A stretch of 64,000 bases of DNA from Parus major (lineage: Eukaryota; Chordata; Aves; Passeriformes; Paridae): assembly GCF_001522545.3 (NCBI RefSeq), contig NC_031773.1, positions 37,785,466-37,849,465 of the forward strand. Direction: 5' to 3'. The notes under the pieces are model-generated. The model did no database searches and was not told the origin of the DNA. It saw only the letters and a list, made by a program, of their open reading frames with translations. Shown one piece after another: positions 24,101 through 36,138 of the stretch. A program made the position numbers and the translations under genes. The first letter of the stretch is position 1. Every line of letters begins with the position of its first letter.

Positions 24101-25406
24101 TCCATTAATTAGTAAATTGAAACTATTTTCATCTGCCTTTTTAATCCCTTGTTGAAAGAACAACAAAATTCTTTGATCAACTTTAAATCAGTGAAGTTGA
24201 GGCAACCAACTTCCTTAAATACTCCATTTACTTTTTCTTTAAGACTAAATAATCTTTTCAGTGAATTTTTCTTTCCTTTCTCATTGCTATTTGGTACAAA
24301 CATGTTTTCAGGACTCGTATTTCTCTTTTGAGACCATGATAGTAGAAGGAGTGGTAAAAAGTCTGAAGTGTTAGACAAAATCTTCTAACAAAAGTGTTAG
24401 AAGAGAAGGAGAATAGCTAGTGTTGAGAGAAATAGATGAAAACCTAGAAACATTTTTATTGTTTATGGGCTTTCAACAAAGAAGAAATTTAAGTTTTAAA
24501 GTCTTAGATTTCTGATTGGACTCAGAAACTGCTACTCTGTGCCTTCAGTACATTTAAATACAAGGTCAAATGGAGGTTTGCATGGAAAGACTACATGTTC
24601 ATAAAGGGAAGAGCAAGGATATATGAATGAAATGTATCCTTATCTTTTCAGTATTTTATATTCCTTTGTAAAGAGAACAAAAAGAAAAAATGAAAGGCCG
24701 AATTTGACCTGTATCATGGAGTCAGATTCTTATGTGTCCTCTACACCAATGTACCTTCTTTTTTTACCTCCATATTGACATTCACGGTGAAATTACTACA
24801 AAATGTTCCACCTTGATTTACAAGAAAAATGATGATGTAAAAAATGTACCTTTTTACCATGCACACATACTCCCTGTATGGGAACATTTGTACAGCTTAT
24901 TTCTCTGACAGGTATCACAGCTGGATGAATATCACTAAAAGAAATCTAGAATGTGCCCTCTACTGAAAATCAGCACCAGATGTGCTTACCAAATTTCTTT
25001 CAATTTTACGTGTTCCAAGGCTCTGAAGGTCACAAGACTACACAAGTGCCACTGTGTCATCACTGTGCTTGGAAAAGGCTGTGTGCCTCAAAGGCTATGA
25101 AATGAAAGTCTGTTATTAAGCTTTTACTGCAAGAAGAATTTACAGAATTATCAATTAAGGCATTGTAAATTAGGCAGGTAGTGTGGATTGGAAATGAAGC
25201 TCTTCAAGCACTCTCCATTACAACAGAAATTGTAATGGCACAAAATTGTTGGTGGAGCTCTGCCTCACTACACCACAAACAGACACTGAAGGGTCTCTCA
25301 CAGAACTAATTATTTTTGTTTTGTGTAGCTGCATTTTAAATCATGGTGTTAGAGCAGCTGTGAAAAATGAAAATTCAGATGAAAATGAATGCAAATTTCC
25401 ACATAC
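21145..25406 (-). other. LIN7A: LIN7A intron 4
   Basis: A 4.26-kb intron with donor GTATGTGG and a CCCAG acceptor, phase 0. It contains one CR1 3' end (23583-23788). No other exon, RNA gene or repeat was recognised. Confidence 0.9.
23583..23788 (+). mobile_element. CR1 LINE 3' end (plus orientation)
   Basis: This is the typical CR1 3' terminal region: gtggtgaggccctggaacag, the segment around aggtccctttcaacccaaac, and the terminal tandem ctatgattctgtgatta. It is 5'-truncated, as most copies are. It lies antisense to LIN7A within intron 4. It carries several small indels and substitutions relative to the familiar consensus, so it is an old copy. Confidence 0.9.
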
Positions 25407-25616
25407 CACTCCATTAACTGAAAGCAGCTGGTCCCCACGTTTGAGCCCACCATGCCTTTCTGCCACTCCTCCAGGAATGATGCGAGAAATATAAATAGGT
25501 GAATTCTGTTCCTTTCCTCCCATGACATTAAAGCCCAGGCCCTCCTCAGTCTTTGGCAGCTCCACCACCCGCGGGTGTGAATGGCCTTCGCTTGCAGCAA
25601 ATGCAGCAACTGTTGC
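25407..25616 (-). CDS. LIN7A: LIN7A exon 4: linker and first half of PDZ domain
   Basis: It encodes exactly 70 codons in phase 0. It begins [20 protein letters not shown], the linker between the L27 and PDZ domains, and continues into the PDZ carboxylate-binding loop [11 protein letters not shown] (the GLGF signature). Next come [20 protein letters not shown] and [10 protein letters not shown], the core PDZ strands and alpha-A helix. The acceptor is a T-rich tract ending TTCCAG, and the donor is GTATGTGG. The residues are those of the LIN7 family, which is nearly invariant among vertebrates, and there is no frameshift or stop. The longer frame that runs past 25407 towards lower coordinates is intron read-through. 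Confidence 0.97.
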
Positions 25617-27966
25617 CTGGAAGAAAAAAAATGATTGATTTGGCTATTTAGGGGGAACAGTGATAGACATTTCATTGCTCATTTGCAGGAAGAACTCCTT
25701 CCTGTGAAAACATTTCAGTATTGTACTCTGACATTTTCTGATTATCTGAAAATATTTTAAAATCATCAAGTTCTAAGCCAATGTTTTTGAAATAAAAGAA
25801 TAAACAGAGGAACAAAGAGTTTAGGTGACTTATCAAAGATAATACAGAAAGTTACCAGCAGAGTAGTTACCAGAAGTAGGCACCAGGAAGCCTTACTCTG
25901 TGGTGGTGCACCCTTATGATCATTAGTGCATTTCTTCTTTGCCTTTTCACAGGGAGAAAATTTATTCCTGTGGGATAAGATAATGGGATCTCTAATGTGT
26001 TCCTAGTTGAAATAAAGTGGATGAACTGAATTGTTATCTCTCTGCTTTGCTTTCAGATTTACGGAATTATTTATTTTAAATCCTCTGATTATGTTCTTAA
26101 ATTAAAAGTTTAATTTATAATCTGTGAAATCTTGCAAACTAAGTAGCTTCTGGAACAGGAATAGGAGGTTTTATTATATAATTCTGTCAAAACCTTTATT
26201 GAAAAATGAAGTCTAAACAACAGAAACATAAATAAATTAGAAAAATTTAGACTGAACTTATTCCAGGGGAAGAAAAAACCAGAAGTACCATACTGTAAAG
26301 CTTGCATCGAGGAGAATATTACATTTATACTTGATTTTTCACTACAAGCATTTTCTTACTTATTGGTCTTAATAAATCATTAAATAAACATTAAGAAAAT
26401 ATTTTTATTTTTAAAATGTATTTGTAGTTCAAACTGCTTTAACAATTTTGCATTACACTACTATTTTTTGAGCATCCTATAATGCTTATGCTTAATAGAA
26501 GCTAGTGGATGATGTGACATAATGGATCATTCTCAGTTACATGTTTTTGCACATGCAGAACTTGTCATCATGCATACATATTATGTCAGACATGAATGCA
26601 CTAGGAGAATGAAATGCAGACAGCCCAGAAATAACCAGGAAATATTGCGATATTGAAACATTGCTCTGTAACCTGCTGTTCTATATGAGTAAGAAATGAG
26701 AATGGGAAACACTAATTGGACTTCTCCCCATTTACTAAATAACATAGCAATAATCTCTATGTTTATTTGCAGTGTAAACAAATCAAGATTTAATATACAC
26801 ATTTCTCTATATAGAACCAAAGAGCTTTCAAGTTTACATTGACCATTAGCTTTCAATTAGAAGGCTAAAATCAGAAAAATGGCCTACAGAAAAGGAAGTC
26901 CTATTTAATATGGAAAATACACTGCAATTTACACTATATTAGGTTATTTGCTGCTATTATAGAGCTTGCTTCCCTAAAATATTCTTATATCATTTTGTAG
27001 CACACTCCCAACCTTCCTCTTCCAATACAGCTTTAAATTAAAATCTCCAAACATAAATACTTAACGGTAAGAGATCTTAGTTCCACTAGGACTTCAGGGA
27101 GTTTATGTTCACAGGAATAGGACAATAAAGAAGTAGCTCTAAAAAAGATTAATGGGTTTTGTAAGTTATTTTGCATAGAATCTGCTATACCACATAAAAG
27201 ACAGTGTTTTGTGCAACATGATAATGGGAAAAAGAAAGCCATGGTGGATCCCCTTGTTTGGAAGCATCTACTTTTGTGCATGTTATGAAAATACAGAGCA
27301 TATTTCATACTGGCACATAGAATGGGTTCTTTCATGGTTGTGTGAATTCCTTTATCATTTCAGGAGCAGCAGTAACGTAGCTGTCATTGTCTAAGGATAT
27401 AAGAAAGGCAGGTCCACATGGACAAAGAGACAATATATTTTATTAAAACAGACAATGTATCAGAAAAAACCAAAAAAACAGGCTTACATTTATCTGTGGC
27501 ATCAATAAAATGTTGATCAGGCCATTTCTGTCACTGTTCATCCTTACCGCTTGCTCAGCATCTACAGTTCCCATTAGTTAAAAGGGGAATTTTGTTTAGT
27601 TTCTACCTCCCAAATAACTGTGTCCTCTCTGGATGAGATGTATGGGAAAACAGTCCATTAAAATATTGGTTGTTGCAGACAGACTGCTACAGAAGAACCA
27701 GTAGATTTGCTTTTGCAAAGCAACTTTTCAAAAAGCATCATATTCCATAAAATCATTCTCTTTTCTTAAGCTACAGAAGCAGCATAAAGGTTGAAATTTT
27801 CCATTATGATTGTTACCTGGGAAGTAGCACTGGTTCTAGACTCTGGGCTGCCACTGATGTCTAAATTTTCTTACAGTGTACACACGAATACCTGAAACAC
27901 ACACGCGCACAGTCAATTACTAGATCACTTTGGGAACACATATTTCAACAGCTGCAGATATCCTAC
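25617..27966 (-). other. LIN7A: LIN7A intron 3
   Basis: A 2.35-kb AT-rich intron with donor GTAGGATA and acceptor TTCCAG. No repeats, RNA genes or extra exons were recognised. Confidence 0.9.
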
Positions 27967-28038
27967 CTTTGCAGTGGCCCTGGCTCGGAATTCGGGGCAG
28001 CCATTAACAGTTATGGTTTCATGCATGTATTGATACAC
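27967..28038 (-). CDS. LIN7A: LIN7A exon 3: L27-PDZ connecting segment
   Basis: A 72-base, 24-codon exon in phase 0 encoding VYQYMHETITVNGCPEFRAR and then ATAK. It completes the C-terminal helix of the L27 region and starts the linker to the PDZ domain. On the minus strand it is preceded by an ATTTTAG acceptor and followed by GTAGGATA. Being small, it is not visible as a long open frame, but it joins exactly to its neighbours: RE from exon 2 and ATVAAF from exon 4. Confidence 0.96.
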
Positions 28039-29727
28039 CTAAAATGTTCATGAAAATAAAATGAAATTAATTATAGGAGCAAAACAAGGACTTTATATTA
28101 ACCCAGACAGGAGAGTCCCTTTCCCTCATAGAACTAACTTTCATTAATCTGTATTCACGCCATCACATAGCCAAGTGTCTGCTATACTTGAGCATGCTTA
28201 GGTTAACAGAGAACATCAATCTGTGTTTCTCACAATACTTTCTAAACTTTACATCTTCCAACACAACTCCCTTCCACTCTCTAGCAAGTAGTTTCCTAAA
28301 ACCACAACAGTTAAGTTCTATGTTATCAAATATTTGTGTTTCCAGGCGACTACATTCATTGAATGCAAACGATCTCAAATGACCTGAGTGGTGTCAGCCT
28401 CCAAGAATGGCTTCTTTGGTCTCTGAACTTTCTTATGAACTAAAAGACTTAGGAAACTGATGTTAAAAAATATCTAAGCTGCTCAGCATACAGAAGAATA
28501 CTGCTCAGCTGAAGAATGGAAGTGAACACAGTTCTGGTGAAAGGTCACAGTACTACCTTCACCATCCATTAACTAGGAATAGTGGAAAGGGGTTGACAGT
28601 CTGGTAGGTCAGGTCAGACCTGGTCACTGAGTAAGATTATCCTTTAAAAAGAAATTGTACATACACATAAATTACATAAAATCAACATATATATAACTTA
28701 CTGTCATTTTTTCTGTGGTATACATTTTTGGCCCACTTTCTCTGGTCCTTAACTCTCCCTTTTAAACATCTCCAGTAAAGAGAAAAGAAAGGGCTTTGTC
28801 TTACATTGCCTTTGTTCTCTAGATTTGTCACACTCTCAGAGGAAAAATAACAATCAAAGCCTTGATACTAGCCAGTTATTTTGAAAGCAAGCTTAAAAAA
28901 TAAAAATATTTATATATAATATACACAAAGTTTTTTGGAAGACAAATGTGAATGCAAACAAACCAAACCTTCTCTTTAACTTTCTTCTAAAATCACCAAA
29001 CTTAAAAAAAAAGTTCCTATATGCCACTGATTTACTGTAGGCATTTTCTTGACCTAATTCATCAGAAATTTTGTCATTTCATGTGCTTTATGTCTCAGGC
29101 TGCACTCCTCATCAGAGACAACCTTTGCTGGTAAAGTATGTTAGTTTTCACAGCAATCTCCTTAGGTTCCTCGAGGAGGGCAGATTCAAATGTACTTTCA
29201 AAAATATATTTACCTTTCACTCATTTGCTGATGCTTTAGCTGAAGTGCCAAAACTTTCCTCTTTGGTAATGTGAATGTTACTTTGGTGGAGAAGTACTTA
29301 ACTGACCTGCAAACAATGCCTTGTCCCATGCATAGGCAAAAGCTGCCCATCCCCCTGTCTGATGACTTGTTATGCAGTGCCATAAGGATGCATCTCTCCC
29401 CACTGAGCCTGTTAATATGCAACTTAACACACTGACAAGCATATGCTGCAAACATCTAAACAACATTAAGATTTGTGTCTCATTTCTGACTTCAGTGGAT
29501 AGACATACTGTTAATCAGGCACTCTTAAGTAGCAAAATGTTTGGGGATGACTGACAGCCAAACCTTTTTTCTTGGGGTATCATACATAAGGAAAAGACAA
29601 AAAAGGAAAGGAGATAACAAATGTGATACATTTCAGAGATCTAAAATATGACAAACACTTCCACGTTACAGCTAAACATTCTTTGTCTTGACTATTTTCA
29701 GCACATACATCATTCTAGAACTGAATT

Positions 29728-29743
29728 AAAAAAAAAAAAAAAA
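29728..29743. repeat. Poly(A) run, 16 bases
   Basis: Sixteen consecutive A residues on the plus strand. Confidence 0.95.
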
Positions 29744-30049
29744 GAGCCAATGAAGAAAACTGAGACAAGGGTAGCATCAAAAATCTGAAAATCTTCCTGC
29801 TTTCTCTGTTTGAAATGAAATCTTGCTTCCATTGGGAACATGGACACTGACCACAGAAGAAACAAGGATTTTGCCCTTATTTGTAAACATCTGGGAAAAG
29901 AAAGAACTTTTAGAGTCTCTACAGGATTTCTGGTTTCTTATGTTTAAATACTGGATGATACCATCATAAAAGTGGGTTGAGCCTATATACTCAGCATTAT
30001 ACTGCACAGATCAGTTCAGTGTTTATTGTATTATGTTGTAGGATGTACT

Positions 30050-30093
30050 ATTACATAAGAAGAATTACTGCATTATGTAAGAAGAATACTGTG
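30050..30093. repeat. Imperfect 22-bp tandem duplication
   Basis: The two units, attacataagaagaattact gc and attatgtaagaagaatactg tg, follow each other directly and share most positions. This looks like local slippage or duplication. Confidence 0.7.
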
Positions 30094-31558
30094 TAATTGC
30101 AGTAATGAATCATTATGTACTTGTTTCTTCAAAACCCAGAGTGTACTGAACCATTAATAATGCTGTATTTTCTTCAGGTTCCCCTTCATCTTAAAACATG
30201 ACAGCAGATCCTACATATTATTTTTGCTTGCACAGCTTTTAATGCTGTGGCTTGCTAAAATGTCTAAAGGAATATATTTGAATATTGAACTATGATGATA
30301 TTAAATTGTTTCGAAAATAGTCACAGTATTCCATATAGAGGAACAGTTACTAAAAAGTTCTTTAAAATATTCATGACTAAGGTCGACTATCATAAAGGTA
30401 AGCTGATAATGATACATTCATGTCATTGTTTGTTAGGTTTGAAGTCATGTTGACTGCATCCTACCAGTATCTAGCTGGTAGACTTTTTAATATCCTGGTA
30501 ACTAACTTGTATACTGATGAAAGAACAGACCCACAAGTGTGTGATTAAATTAGTAAGATAAAAAATAATCCAGCAGCTCAAAAACTTCTGGAAAAAATAT
30601 GATCAGCAGTGTCATATAATCCTTGGGTAATCTGTAAACTCTCAATGCTAACAGATCTAAAATGTTGTTCTGCAAAGAGTTATTAGTGATTATGGTACCT
30701 ACAGCACAGTTCAGATAAAGAGTCCTGCATGTCAGATCTCACTGTCTGTAAGCAAAAGATGTGACCAGTTCTCAATATTTGCTTGAGGCATTTGTAAATC
30801 TAATTATTCTGACTGTTAAATAATGCTCAATGTAATTTGAGTTTAAGAATGATAAAACATATACACCGACATAACTTTCTTATTTCTAGGTCAGTGTGAT
30901 AACCAAACACAGATTAATCGTACCTGCTCTACCAAGCACCTTAAACTCTTCATAGGGTTCAGATCTAATCAGGGCTCATTTTTGCAATGCACTGAAGTCA
31001 AGAAACAAACATTGTTTGTTTTCCTGCAGCCACACTAAGCCCTTTATCTATGCTGTTCTCAGAACCACCTTAGCCATGATTTTAGCACAACAAATCCATT
31101 CTGCTCCCTCTTCTATGTACACAGAACACATAAACTGAAAATCTCTTTGTTCTCAAACTGAGTAAGGTGCCATTTAAATCCTCCTGGTATGGAATATAGC
31201 TTCCCGTTCAATCCACTGTGCGTGACAAGTACTTGAAATGGATTTTAAAAATATTTTCTTTCAATTCATACTATTATCCATACATCTGATTATATTTTTA
31301 ACATGTAACAATTCTCCTGAATCTAATTTAGATACCTGTAAAAGATCTACAGTAGATTTCCTTACTTAAACAAAATATCCGTCAGTATAGAAAAAGACAA
31401 AGGTACAAATTTTAATTTAAAGCATTTGAAAATCTTCCTCTCGGATATTTACTAAAGAAGTATTTTAAAACAGTGGCCTTTGTAGATTCTGATAGATGAA
31501 TCATTTTGAAAGACATCATTGCATAGTATGATTGAGCTGAAGAAAGAAAATTAACATA

Positions 31559-31653
31559 TCACAGAATCACAGAGAATGGAAGGGACTCTGGAGGTCATCT
31601 CATCCAACTGCCTTGCTCAAGCAGGGCCACCTAGAGCCAGTTGCCCAGTACAG
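31559..31653 (-). mobile_element. CR1 LINE 3' end fragment (minus orientation)
   Basis: It begins with the reverse of the CR1 tail (cacagaatcacagagaatgg), then gaagggactctggaggtcat and gcagggccacctagagccag, followed by ttgcccag. This is the typical avian CR1 3' end on the minus strand. It is heavily 5'-truncated, about 95 bases, and sense with respect to LIN7A in intron 2. Confidence 0.9.
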
Positions 31654-34600
31654 TAACTAGATGGTTACTATATGTTACTAACTTGAAAAAGAGCATATCT
31701 ATTTTTGTATATACAGCTATATATTTTTTGAGTGTCTGTAAGACTACATGTGTGTTTAGTAATATTATTTACTGATGGACTCCGTACATAGTCTGATGGT
31801 CTAGTGCCTAGGGAAAAGAGCTTCCACAATTCATTAGTAACAGAGATTAAATTACAGGTGAAATGTCAGTGTTTGAAGACACAAACCTGCAGCTGGAAGA
31901 TAAGTGGTAATGTTTCAGATCATTTCTCCCCCCCAGCGATTTCCACCAAAACTGTGAGTGTGCTGAGTGCACACTGGATAAAGGCATGCTGCTTGTTCGC
32001 ACAGATCTCATTTGTGCTGTGGAGCAAGACATACTCGGCTTTGTTTTCTCTTTCCTGTGGAGTGCAGAATACAACACTCCCACCAAGCAATACTCCTGAA
32101 AGCACCAATACAGACCTCAGACTTTTTTCAGCTTCTGCAGGTAGTCTCCTCAGACATAACCTAAAGTTATTCTGCCACACTACTCAAAGACTACAAAAAG
32201 AGTGAGGGAGGTAAATTGCAGCTAGAAAATTTGAACTTGGAAGTGAATCCTCCTTGTACTGTGTCAGGTCTCACAGGCACAGAGAAATGCACATTTTATT
32301 ACCTCTCCCAGCAGGACCTGTAGTGAGTCAGATGCAGCAGGTATTATTGTTATGATGATGGGCCTCATCCCCACGCATTCAGCTGGGAGGCAAAGCAGCT
32401 GGTTTAAGATTACTGAAGCACAGGAAGGGGAACAGCCTTACAGGTACTTTAGGAGCTAGCTTCTTACCAGAAATTACTCCATACAGACTCATAACAAAGC
32501 AGCAAGTTATTTAGGGCTCGGCTATTTAAGTCAGTAATAGCTGACTTAGAATAGTAGAAGGTCCAGGAAAAACAGTGCACTTAGCAGCCTGTTTTGTAAG
32601 GGTGTCTAGAAGCAGTATTCTGTTTACAACCTGAATGATGTAACATATTTTCTGATGAATTCTCTAAGACAGAATTTAATTAAACAATTTTATTCCATTA
32701 ACTTCTGTAAGAAGCATTTAATGATTCATTCCCCTGATGAAATATGTAATTCTAAGTACAACTCTACCTACAATAATGATGCTCAGCTTTAGGACAAGCT
32801 GATCTGAACATCAGAAGGGCAGAGGTATGAGGCAGAAGTAATTTTACAGCAATGTATAGGTGCTCAGAAAGCCCCATTAACACAATCCAAGAGAGAGTAC
32901 ACTGCAATTCAGACCTGTGATGCAGCAAGCCCAGATACAGTTTTCTGGAATTTCTAAGTGGAGAAGTAACATTTTTCAAAAATGTTAGAGGTTTCTTAGC
33001 ATGAGATGATACATGTAAGTAGTAATAATCAGCTGTGTTTCCACAGTGCCTGCATATGATAATAATAAAAAGATATAAAACGCTTCCTTCAAGAAGTCAA
33101 ACCCTAAGTAAGTGACTTAGGTAAATCACAGGTAAGCAGGTAAAAGGGTGAAATGAAGAAATAAAACTTCAAAAAGACAGATAAATGAAATTATGTTTAA
33201 AATATATATTGGCATCATCTGAGTTTAGCTCCTTTGCCATATTTTTTGTTGCTTCAAGTGTAGAAAAGAATTGTGTATCTTTTTTTGGAAGACTTTCAAG
33301 GAAGGGAAGACAAGAGCCTGACAGACAGTACAGAGGAGAGAGTTAGCATGAGAATAACCAGAGCAAGGAGGACATCATTGGTTTCACTGCACTTCTGTAG
33401 TCATGTCAACGGAACAGTGTACATGTGTTCATCCTTGCAGAACTGATGCTAAGCTACAGAAGAAAGATTGTTTTTTACTTACACCTCAGTGCTATGCATC
33501 TGCCATCAAGCAGCTGAATCCCTGTCTTCCTAATTGCCTTTGTATGTTGGAGAGGATGATAAATATTTTTCCCTTCTAAGATGTCAAGCAAAAAGAAATA
33601 TCTTAATCAGTCTTTTACCATCGTGAGAAGAGCAGAAGATGCTCAGCTATTCAGCATCGTTGCTGGCTTCTCCTCTCCAAATCTGGAGCTGACTCCCAGG
33701 ACTTCTGTCTCCTTCTGCTCTCAGATCTAAATTTAATTTCACTTGGTGTGCATGAACCAGTCCTTGGGTGAGGCCAGGAGAATGCCCAGTCTTGTGACTG
33801 TGAGTAGTGAGAGAGAGCAAAGGTGCCCTGGAGAGCTGCAGACCTCTCCACTGTGATGCCTGTGAATCCCTTGTTTCTGTGAGCAAATGACACCTGCAGC
33901 ACAAATTGGTTGTGTCTCTCCCACTCTACTTTGTTTCTGTAATTTTTGACTCTTTCACATTCTGTTTGGCACTTTTTGTTACCCATAACCTCTTGCCTAT
34001 ATTTTCCATTCTTAATCCAACATATTTATGTTTGTGGAAAGGAATGCATTGGTTGGTGTGCCTGGACAGACTGCCCTTGAGCTCTGCTTCAGCACTCAAT
34101 TCAGATCATGCTTGACCACATAAGTTAGCAAGGACATCTTAAATGCTAAAAAGATCAGGAGAGACTCTGGTAGCCTCTTGTACAACCTAAACCATGGAAT
34201 CTTACCTGGTAATATTTTATACCAATTGCCATTTCTGTTTGAACTACAGACTTTTCAGAACTCAGTCAAAATCTCTGTCCTTTATGGTAGGTTTTCTGAA
34301 ATTTCAAACAGTATTTGCTTTTCTACAAAACAACTTACAAACAGATCTAATTATCCATCTAACATGACACCTGAACAGCTGATGACATAAAAAAAACCAA
34401 AAACATGTCAAACACAACCAAAAGTGTGCATATTAGCAGCATGGAGGTATGCAGCTGACCCAACCACATTTCTTTCATAATTCCTCTTTCTTAGTTCCTT
34501 TTTTGTAATGACTTCTTGCATCTGAAATTTTACTCAATCTCAAAACCAAAGCAGTGGAGCACTTCCATTCAGCCTTAAGCCTGTGGTAGCTCAATGAAAG

Positions 34601-36116
34601 TGGAAAATATCTAGCGATGGTGTGTTAAGTTTTGTATCTCATGAATATCAGATGGAATTTCTGGCTTTGTGCCTGTGCTCTGCTTTATAAAAATCATCTC
34701 ATGTGATAAGCATGCTTGGGAAAGCACATCTGCATCTTTGAGAGCATGTTTTCTCCACAGAACTATATATATACAGATCTATAGCCTCTTGCTAAGGTAC
34801 TGTACTAAACACTGTCATACACCATAGTCCAGAAGACAGCAGTTCCATAGGGTAGTTGAAAGCAGGCTGATTTTCTTTTCTATAAATCTAGTTGACTCAA
34901 AAAATACTAACATTGTGTTAATAGCTACTTTTATCTTTGGTAGTTAATTAAAAAAATGGGCAAGAGACTATTCTGAATGACTGAAAAGCAAGATAATTTG
35001 AGAACTGTCTAAACAACAGTGCTTGTGAGGGATGGACAGACTCCCAGGAAACCACTGGTTGTGGAAGAACGCCCATGGATGGGATGTATACGTACCACAA
35101 CTTCAAGTTTACAATAAACTTAGATTCTTCTGAAACAAGATTGTTTGAGCAAATGAATCGCAAAAGGCCATTTTGTAATAGGACTATGACAGGTGTTTGA
35201 GTAATCCCAACAGAAGCAGAATTAGGTAACCTTACATCCAAGCTCACACTGTATATACTGTACATAATCTTCGGTCTGCCCCCGAATGCAAGCTGATGAT
35301 CCTCTGTCAGTGTCAACAGGACAAGTCTACAAGATACCTGTGAGTACAGGGAGGTCAAAATGGCTGAAAGTACCTTTGTGAGGAAGGCACGTGATACATT
35401 ATTGCTCTTGCTGGAAGCACCAACATGTCTGTATTATGTAAGTCGTTGCCTGCAGCTACTGAATTTCGACAACTGAATTTGAAAAAGCTGCTTTGTGACA
35501 ACTAGTCTGTATTAATGAGCTATTTATATCAGACAGAATGTGGTCATTCAAGGTTGCTGGCATTCTGAATATTTTTACATGATAAGCTTTAATTAGCCCT
35601 TGAGCAGTTACATGTTTGCATTGGGAAAACCACCGGTGTCTATTTTCAAAACCAAACTTTGCATCATTTTCGTAATTGTTGCAGCAATCCCCCTTCCATG
35701 AAGTAACACTGCATGGATGTTGCCACACGATGCCATAGCAATGCTAACCCATTAAAAAGCATGAACCTGTAAATGAAATTCAGTCTTGTTTAAAAACTTG
35801 AAGAGATGAGACAGTTTTAATTTCAGACCATGTGGAAGAGATATTATGAATGTTGGCTTTAGCATTTTCATTGAGGATATTTTATTTAAATGTTTCCTTC
35901 TTTAGGGGATGGGGGTTATGCAGGAAACTAGGTCAGCTCTACCAAAGTGAAAAAACTGATCTGAATACTGATGCATTATTAAGCTGTCCTTAGGCAGTAG
36001 GAAAAAAATGGCATGGGCCTGAGACATTGTTAAAATAAATTAAGTATAATCACTGCAAAGGTATAATATTTTAATTTTTGGTGAAATACTTTATGAAGGC
36101 TGAAGTTAAAAGTGGA

Positions 36117-36138
36117 TTTTTTTTCTTTTTTTTTTTTT
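36117..36138. repeat. Poly(T) run interrupted once
   Basis: T8, C, T13. It could be the remnant of a minus-strand poly(A) tail, but no retrocopy is recognisable beside it. Confidence 0.9.

Noticed and set aside
33651..33986. 111-codon open frame, minus strand, in intron 2
   Set aside because: Sense to LIN7A, but no acceptor/donor pair or phase fits a LIN7 family exon, and three overlapping frames are open in the same place.
34948..35358. 136-codon open frame, minus strand, in intron 2
   Set aside because: Looks fairly protein-like but matches nothing that I recognise and is not flanked by convincing splice sites.
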